Of a stretch of 46,307 nucleotides of DNA, positions 41,162 through 46,307 are shown piece after piece. The stretch is from contig DUUI01000019.1 of NCBI GenBank assembly GCA_012841625.1, positions 1 through 46,307 of the forward strand, in the 5' to 3' direction. How positions within the stretch are numbered: the first letter of the stretch is position 1; each line of letters opens with the position of its first letter. Both the position numbers and the translations under genes were made by a program. This DNA comes from Erysipelothrix sp. (GTDB lineage: Bacteria > Bacillota_I > Bacilli_A > Erysipelotrichales > Erysipelotrichaceae). The notes below the pieces were generated by a model, which ran no database searches, had not been told where the DNA came from, and worked only from the letters and a program-made list of their open reading frames with translations.

Positions 41162-41641
41162 ATGACTGCTCGGTTTAGAATTTTAAAGCAAGGGTATGAC
41201 CGATTTGAGGTGGATCGAATTCTTGACCAGTATGAATCTCAACTTAAACACCAAGAAGAAAAGCTAAGCTCCTATCAGAACCAATTAAAATCTTCAGAAA
41301 AACAAATTGAGTTGGTGAAAGAGCGATATGAAAAGCTTCAAGAACAAATACTCGTAAAAGAAAAGGCAGCTCAACAAGTTCATACAATGGCTTTAAAGGA
41401 GTCAAACACAATTATAGAGACAGCCAATAAAAATGCTGATTTAATTGTGAGTGAAGCATTATCAACTGCTCGTATGATGTTGATGGAAGTTGCCAAGATT
41501 TCAGAACAAACAAATCAAGTTAAAATGCATTTAAAGAAACAACTATCTGACTTATCTCTATTATTAGATGATATTGAATTACCAGATATACCCGATTTAC
41601 AATGGTTACAACAAAACAAGAAATTATCCGGCGAAGAATAA
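41162..41641 (+). CDS. divIVA: DivIVA-family protein
   Basis: Coiled-coil protein that marks curved membrane at poles and division sites, 159 residues. The N-terminal membrane-binding module is divergent: FRILKQGYDRFEVDRILDQY keeps the GYD-EVD core of the family. A long coiled coil covers about 28-70 and a second helical part 75-130 (ANKNADLIVSEALSTARMML). No good Shine-Dalgarno lies before ATG, 3 nt after the sepF stop, so its translation is probably coupled. It precedes the ileS T-box, the same neighbour as in Bacillus. Confidence 0.9.
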   Translation: MTARFRILKQGYDRFEVDRILDQYESQLKHQEEKLSSYQNQLKSSEKQIELVKERYEKLQEQILVKEKAAQQVHTMALKESNTIIETANKNADLIVSEALSTARMMLMEVAKISEQTNQVKMHLKKQLSDLSLLLDDIELPDIPDLQWLQQNKKLSGEE

Positions 41642-41654
41642 GACGCACCTAATA

Positions 41655-41826
41655 TTGGATGAGTAGAGAGCTGTGGGTTGGTGAAACACAGTCTGAAGAA
41701 TTAGGGTGAGATCACTTAGGAGCCTCTCAATCTGAACTAGAGTAAGAATGAGCGTATACCTCACGCGTTAGTTGAGACTAATCACAAGACAGGTGGTGAG
41801 CGTCCTTTCTAAGGGCGCTTTTTTAT
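41655..41826 (+). promoter_or_regulatory. T-box riboswitch, isoleucine (variant T-box)
   Basis: Stem I begins TAGAGAGCTGTGGGTTGGTG, then AAACACAG; the specifier ATC at 41711-41713 is followed by A, as usual for Ile. The T-box core reads AGGTGGTGAGCG at 41791-41802 instead of AGGTGGTACCGCG, keeping the TGGT that pairs with the tRNA end. Terminator: AGCGTCCTT (41799-41807) with AAGGGCGCT (41811-41819) and a T-run. Confidence 0.88.
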
Positions 41827-41845
41827 TAGAAAGAAGGAGTTTACA

Positions 41846-44566
41846 ATGGACTACAAAGACACATTACATTTACCTAAGACAGATTTTGAAATGAGAGGAA
41901 ATCTAGTCAAGAAACAGTCTAACTATATTTCTAAATGGGAAGATTTAGACTTATATCACTTAATGAGAGAGGTACATAAAGACAAGGAATCTTTTGTTTT
42001 TCATGATGGTCCTCCATATGCTAATGGTGATATTCATGTTGGACATGCTTTAAATAAATTATTAAAAGACTTTGTTGTAAGAAGTCGCCATAAATTAGGA
42101 TATCGAGTCCATTTTGTGCCTGGATGGGATACTCATGGTTTGCCGATTGAAAATGAGATCACAAAACAAGGAGTGAATCGTAAAGAAATACCACTGTCTG
42201 AGTTTAGAGAATTATGTCGTAATTATGCAGAGAAACAAGTGTATCTTCAAATGAAAGAAATGAAGGACTTGGGAACAATTGCTGATTATGATGATCCGTA
42301 TATTACTTACCAACATGAATATGAAGCAATTCAAGTGGAACTATTTGCTAAGATGGTCGAGAGAGGCATGATTTATAAGGGACTAAAACCTGTCTATTGG
42401 TCACCATCATCTGAAACAGCACTAGCTGAGGCGGAAATTGAATATAAAGAACGACGTGACCCATCGATTTATGTTCGTTTTAAAGTAAAAGATGGAAAAG
42501 GAGTTTTAGAGCAAGAAAATACTTATTTTGTTATTTGGACAACAACACCTTGGACTATTCCTGGAAACCTAGCTATTTCACTTCATCCTCGTTTTACTTA
42601 CGCAAAAGTAAAAGCAGGCGATGAGTACTATATTGTTTTGGATGAGTTTGTTGAAAATTTGATGAATATTTTTGAAATTGAAGAGTATAAAGTTGTAGAA
42701 CGTTATCAAGGCTCACAGCTTGAATATGTCACGACACAACATCCTCTTTATGATCGCGAATCACTTGTTATCTTAGGTGAACATGTTACTAATGATTCAG
42801 GAACAGGTTGTGTTCATACTGCGCCTGGATTTGGTATGGATGACTACATCGTAGGTTTAAAATATGGCTTAGAACCATATTGTAATGTCGATGATAAAGG
42901 CCGCATGATGGAGATGGCTGGTGATTGGTTAGCTGGTCAAACGACTGATGAAGCAAATAAAACTGTTACCAATCGTCTTAGTGAGCAAGGTGATTTGATG
43001 CGCTTAGACTTTATTACGCACTCCTATCCACATGACTGGAGAACTAAGAAACCAATTATCTTTAGAGCGACTGACCAATGGTTTGCGAGTATTGAAGCGA
43101 TTCGTGATGAATTACTACAACAAGTTGAAGAAGTTCAGTGGATTCCATCATGGGGTAAATTAAGAATGCATAATATGATTAAAGATCGTGGTGACTGGAC
43201 GATTTCACGTCAAAGAGCTTGGGGTCTGCCGATTCCTATATTCTATGCTCAAGATAAAACACCAATTATGGATCAAGAAGTTTTCCAACATGTTGCTGAT
43301 TTATTTAGAGAACATGGTTCAAATATCTGGTTTGAAAAAGAAGCGAAAGACTTACTGCCAGAAGGCTATACTCATCCAAACTCACCAGATGGACTTTTTA
43401 CAAAAGAAAGAGATATTTTGGATGTTTGGTTTGACTCAGGTTCTTCTCATACAGCTGCTTTATCAAAACATGGTTTGAAAGTTCCTCATGATTTATATCT
43501 AGAAGGCTCTGATCAATATCGTGGGTGGTTTAACTCAAGTCTAATTATTTCTACAGCTGTTCATAAAACAGCACCCTATAAACAAGTTTTAACGCACGGC
43601 TTTATTGTTGATGAAAAGGGTGAAAAGTTCTCTAAATCAAAGGGTAAAGCGTTACAACCTAAGGCTGTGACTGAGCGTTTAGGAGCTGAGATTCTTCGTC
43701 TTTGGGTTGCGTCTGTTGACTTTACATCAGATGTCACTATTTCTGATGCATTACTAAAACAAGTCAGTGAACAATATCGTAAGATTCGTAATACATTCAG
43801 ATTCATGCATGGTAATATTGCTGAGTTTAAAGAGGAAGATAGAGTTAATTTAGACTCTTTACCTAGTGTTGATCGCCAAGTTTTATATGAACTAGATGCT
43901 TTGTTGAAGACTTCAATTAAAGCTTATGAAAATTATGATTTCTCAGAAGTAACAACTAGTGTGAGTAAGTTCTTAACTAATGAAATGAGTGCTTATTATT
44001 TAGACTTTACGAAGGATATTTTATATATCCATAGTCAGCATGATGAGCGTCGTAAACAAGTACAGACGGTTTTAAGTATTGCGCTAGAATCATTGATGCA
44101 TTTATTGGCTCCAATTCTAAGCTTTACGATGGAAGAACTTTATGAAATTGTTCATCCTAACAAACAATCAGTTCAACTTGATGAATTTGTTACAGGTGTT
44201 GATGTACCGTTTAGTGAGCAGGAACAAGAAGAATATGAAAAACTATTTGATCTTAGAACATCAGTGTATAAAGCACTTGAAGAAGCTCGTGCTCAAAAAA
44301 CTATTGGTAACTCATTAAAAGCGAAAGTTACTTTGAATATTTCTGAAGACTTAAAGGCATTAACAGACAAACATTTTGGTGAGAATTTAAAACAATGGTT
44401 CATTGTTTCTGATGTTGAATTCTCAACAGAAACTTATCCGATCGTATTAAATCATCAAGTCTTAGTGGAACCTGCAGAAGGAGAGACTTGTGAGCGTTGT
44501 TGGAACATCGTCCCAGAAACTCATGATGGTATTTGTGAGCGCTGCGCCCATCACTTAGATGTATGA
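41846..44566 (+). CDS. ileS: Isoleucyl-tRNA synthetase
   Basis: Class I synthetase charging tRNA-Ile, 906 residues, bacterial (mupirocin-sensitive type 1) form. The HIGH motif is HVGH at 64-67, and the KMSKS motif is KFSKS from residue 594. The editing domain is marked by TTPWTIPGNLAI and GTGCVHTAPGFGMDDY. The C-terminal zinc finger has paired Cys (CERCWNIVPETHDGICERC). It is preceded by AAGGAG at good spacing and the Ile T-box. The next gene overlaps by 4 nt. Confidence 0.97.
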   Translation: MDYKDTLHLPKTDFEMRGNLVKKQSNYISKWEDLDLYHLMREVHKDKESFVFHDGPPYANGDIHVGHALNKLLKDFVVRSRHKLGYRVHFVPGWDTHGLPIENEITKQGVNRKEIPLSEFRELCRNYAEKQVYLQMKEMKDLGTIADYDDPYITYQHEYEAIQVELFAKMVERGMIYKGLKPVYWSPSSETALAEAEIEYKERRDPSIYVRFKVKDGKGVLEQENTYFVIWTTTPWTIPGNLAISLHPRFTYAKVKAGDEYYIVLDEFVENLMNIFEIEEYKVVERYQGSQLEYVTTQHPLYDRESLVILGEHVTNDSGTGCVHTAPGFGMDDYIVGLKYGLEPYCNVDDKGRMMEMAGDWLAGQTTDEANKTVTNRLSEQGDLMRLDFITHSYPHDWRTKKPIIFRATDQWFASIEAIRDELLQQVEEVQWIPSWGKLRMHNMIKDRGDWTISRQRAWGLPIPIFYAQDKTPIMDQEVFQHVADLFREHGSNIWFEKEAKDLLPEGYTHPNSPDGLFTKERDILDVWFDSGSSHTAALSKHGLKVPHDLYLEGSDQYRGWFNSSLIISTAVHKTAPYKQVLTHGFIVDEKGEKFSKSKGKALQPKAVTERLGAEILRLWVASVDFTSDVTISDALLKQVSEQYRKIRNTFRFMHGNIAEFKEEDRVNLDSLPSVDRQVLYELDALLKTSIKAYENYDFSEVTTSVSKFLTNEMSAYYLDFTKDILYIHSQHDERRKQVQTVLSIALESLMHLLAPILSFTMEELYEIVHPNKQSVQLDEFVTGVDVPFSEQEQEEYEKLFDLRTSVYKALEEARAQKTIGNSLKAKVTLNISEDLKALTDKHFGENLKQWFIVSDVEFSTETYPIVLNHQVLVEPAEGETCERCWNIVPETHDGICERCAHHLDV

Positions 44567-45276
44567 TTACGTCACGTAATAATCCAAGAGTAAAACAGTG
44601 GGCTAGTTTAGCTCAGAAAAAAGAAAGAAGTAAACAACAACTCTTTCTTGTTGAGGGTGACCATCTTGTGACTGAAGCGATGTCAGCTAATTTACTAGAA
44701 TTATTGATTGTTTCAGAAGATTATACAGGAGAAGTAAGATTCAAAAACACGGAAGTAGTCTCATCGAGTGTTGCTGAAAAACTATCTAATACAAAATCAT
44801 CCTCAGACATCTTTGGTTTAGTTAGAATTGTTAAAAATGAAGTTACAGGAAGTCGTTGGCTATTCTTAGATTCAGTTCAAGATCCTGGTAATGTTGGAAC
44901 ATTAATCCGTTCAGCTGTATCGTTTGGATATGATACAGTTATATCAAATAAAAACACTGCTGATTTTTATTCAGATAAAGTGGTTCGTTCCTCACAGGGT
45001 GCACATTTTCATATCAACTTAGTTGAGATGGAATTTGATGAAGTAAAAGAATTAGCGATTGAAAATAATATTACGTTAGTTAGTACTTATCTAAGAAGTG
45101 ACAATGATGAACTACCTGGAAACAATCTCTGTCTTTGTTTAGGTAATGAGGGCTCAGGTCTAAATCCTGAATATAAAAAAGACATGGACAAAAATGTCTT
45201 AGTTGAAACTTCAACCTTTGAATCATTGAATGTCTCAGTATCAGGAAGTATCTTAATGTATCAGAGTAAGCGATAA
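44563..45276 (+). CDS. SpoU/TrmH-family RNA 2'-O-methyltransferase
   Basis: SAM-dependent RNA ribose methylase of the SPOUT fold, 237 residues. An L30e-like N-terminal substrate domain (1-90, FLVEGDHLVTEA) precedes the knotted catalytic domain: DSVQDPGNVGTLIRSA, LCLGNEGSGL and SLNVSVSGSILMY, the three SpoU motifs. The target (rRNA or tRNA position) cannot be read from sequence; YsgA is the Bacillus relative, near pheS. It overlaps ileS by 4 nt and is followed by a hairpin terminator. Confidence 0.93.
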   Translation: MITSRNNPRVKQWASLAQKKERSKQQLFLVEGDHLVTEAMSANLLELLIVSEDYTGEVRFKNTEVVSSSVAEKLSNTKSSSDIFGLVRIVKNEVTGSRWLFLDSVQDPGNVGTLIRSAVSFGYDTVISNKNTADFYSDKVVRSSQGAHFHINLVEMEFDEVKELAIENNITLVSTYLRSDNDELPGNNLCLCLGNEGSGLNPEYKKDMDKNVLVETSTFESLNVSVSGSILMYQSKR

Positions 45277-45304
45277 AAGCTTTGTAAGTTAAGAAAACAT
45301 TAAA

Positions 45305-45352
45305 GGCGATTGTCAGTATGGTATTAAGCTATGCTGACTTTCGCTATTTTAT
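45305..45352 (+). terminator. Probable terminator of ileS operon
   Basis: Imperfect long stem: GCGA-TT-GTCAG (45306-45316) pairs with CTGAC-TT-TCGC (45334-45344) around a TT/TT internal loop, followed by TATTTTATTG. Confidence 0.6.
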
Positions 45353-45472
45353 TGTTTTTGTTGGCGACCCAAATCAAACACAACTGTAAAAATATATAAT
45401 CTTGATTACTTGTCCCACGATTAAACGGTATAAAACACTTCTGCTTAGCTTGAAGTTGTTCACCTTTAATCA

Positions 45473-45501
45473 TTGTTTTGGGGATCGTTTGGTAGTATAA
45501 T
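45473..45501 (+). promoter_or_regulatory. Promoter of the last membrane gene
   Basis: TTGTTT (45473-45478), 17-nt spacer, TATAAT (45496-45501). The ribosome site AGGTGGTG lies just before ATG 45532. Confidence 0.65.
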
Positions 45502-45531
45502 TAAATAATATTTCATGTTAGGTGGTGTGTT

Positions 45532-46152
45532 ATGAACATCAACTTTAAAATACAAAAGCTTCGACCATATCCTGCAAAGTTATCCATCAAAAAAGAGATT
45601 GCTTTTTCTTTTTGTGTCTTAATACTCGGCATTGTTATGGGGCTTATTGCCAAAATGACCGATAGCATATCTATAATCGGTCAAATTGGTACGGAGATAG
45701 GAATATGGATATTTGTGGCAACGATAATCGCTGCCTATAGTCGTTATCCTTTATCAGCAGCGGTAAATGTCATCTTGTTTTTTCTAGCCATGCTGTTTAC
45801 ATATTACATATATGGTCATATTGTATTAGGTTTTTTCCCAAAAGAATATTTTATTGGTTGGTTAATAATTGCGCTCATTTCACCTATCGCAGGTTTCATT
45901 GCGTGGTTTTCAAAAGCGAGAGGGTTAGTCAGTAGTATCATTACTGCAATTCCAGCGGCATTGTTATTCACCCATGGATACCCTGCTTTTTATACATTAA
46001 AGCTAACTTTGTTTCTTTCTCTGTTGATGGGGTGTATCCTGTGTTTCATACTACCAAGTACAGCGAGAAATAAAGTTATTGCTATTGGTTTAGCAATTAT
46101 TCTAGCTTTTATATTCGAGAAGTTATATATTTTTAGCTTTCTGCCATTTTAG
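45532..46152 (+). CDS. Membrane protein, DUF6518-like
   Basis: A 206-residue integral membrane protein with about six to seven helices (27-46, 54-70, 74-95, 104-122, 135-150, 157-178, 183-203) and a short, positively charged cytosolic N-terminus (QKLRPYPAKLSIKKE). It looks like the DUF6518 group of small membrane proteins, for which I know no function; a profile search is needed. It has its own promoter and is the only gene between the ileS operon and the GC-rich patch. Confidence 0.75.
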   Translation: MNINFKIQKLRPYPAKLSIKKEIAFSFCVLILGIVMGLIAKMTDSISIIGQIGTEIGIWIFVATIIAAYSRYPLSAAVNVILFFLAMLFTYYIYGHIVLGFFPKEYFIGWLIIALISPIAGFIAWFSKARGLVSSIITAIPAALLFTHGYPAFYTLKLTLFLSLLMGCILCFILPSTARNKVIAIGLAIILAFIFEKLYIFSFLPF

Positions 46153-46236
46153 GTACCCATCCCTAGGTGGCCAACAGTACGACAAACAAGGGTCCCGGCC
46201 TAGTGAGACTTTTTCAAAGAGCCTGCTTATGTGGGT
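46153..46236. other. GC-rich, structured non-coding segment
   Basis: The first 60 bases after the membrane gene are a little over half G+C in a genome of about one-third G+C, and they contain no open frame. Inverted pairs include ACCCA (46155-46159) with TGGGT (46232-46236), CTAGG (46164-46168) with CCTAG (46199-46203), and a small CTTT-AAAG hairpin. This is the usual look of a stable RNA gene. I could not match it to tRNA, tmRNA, SRP RNA, RNase P or a riboswitch class I know. The last 70 bases of the window (46237-46307) are plain AT-rich sequence. Confidence 0.45.
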
Positions 46237-46307
46237 TTGACTTAACAAAACTAATCGCTGCTTGTATTTTTGATGCTTTGATCCAAGAACAATATGAACT
46301 CGTTTGA

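Noticed and set aside
46153-46236. 6S, SRP, tmRNA or RNase P RNA
   Set aside because: I looked for the GGAAGGAAGCAG-type SRP loop, the tmRNA ends and the RNase P conserved blocks on both strands; none is present. A 6S RNA can not be excluded but I see no positive evidence.
1-46307. CRISPR arrays, insertion sequences, large tandem repeats
   Set aside because: Read through for regularly spaced repeats, transposase-like proteins and terminal inverted repeats; none found.

Overview
This 46.3 kb window is chromosomal DNA from a low-GC Gram-positive bacterium (Bacillota). The standard code is in use: many genes end in TGA, for example the nucleoside kinase, cvpA and mutS2, so this is not a TGA=Trp mycoplasma. 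The gene set includes a wall and division component (glutamate racemase, SepF, DivIVA, LspA), T-box leaders on two aminoacyl-tRNA synthetase genes, KtrAB, long-form HPF, pyruvate phosphate dikinase, and a CIRCE element in front of trigger factor and Lon. Taken together this suggests a lineage near Erysipelotrichia, Turicibacter or Haloplasma, between Bacilli and Mollicutes. That placement is inference; no 16S gene is in the window.

Layout. Bases 1-163 are the 5S end of an rRNA operon with its terminator. Next come an unknown gene and a WYL-domain regulator behind a perfect inverted repeat (250-1708). A run of + strand genes follows (1766-6612): ZIP metal transporter, Mrp/ApbC Fe-S carrier, deoxynucleoside kinase, serine acetyltransferase and KtrB/KtrA potassium uptake. 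Then a NusG-II protein and an EetB/HepS1-like membrane protein (6671-7575), a heterodimeric ABC exporter (7590-11187), lspA-rluD-rhomboid-dCMP deaminase (11200-14263), and the only convincing minus-strand gene, rnhC. The next block is the conserved cvpA-mutS2-uvrC-murI-phosphodiesterase run (15213-21153), closed by tRNA-Arg(UCU).

Bases 21273-22367 contain no intact gene. They hold a tRNA terminator, gene debris that includes a broken HTH regulator, and an elaborate promoter for an MFS transporter. The MFS gene and a DUF3196-like gene lead into a CIRCE-controlled tig-lon-ysxC proteostasis cluster. An orphan phnW-type aminotransferase, T-box-valS and ppdK follow. A transporter region comes next (35259-38522): a catalytically dead ABC ATPase relic with its membrane partner, then a YtrA-type GntR/ABC/permease operon with its own operator. 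The window ends with a VTT/DedA protein, a Zn-phospholipase-C-like protein, hpf, sepF, divIVA, T-box-ileS, an SpoU methyltransferase, a membrane protein and an unassigned GC-rich patch at the right edge.

Most of the window is ordinary conserved housekeeping. The points most worth following up are the CIRCE site on tig-lon, the dead ABC ATPase pair, the decayed region after tRNA-Arg with the unusual MFS leader, the EetA/EetB-like pair, the repeat controlling the unknown gene plus WYL pair, and the GC-rich terminal patch. I saw no CRISPR array, insertion sequence or prophage.
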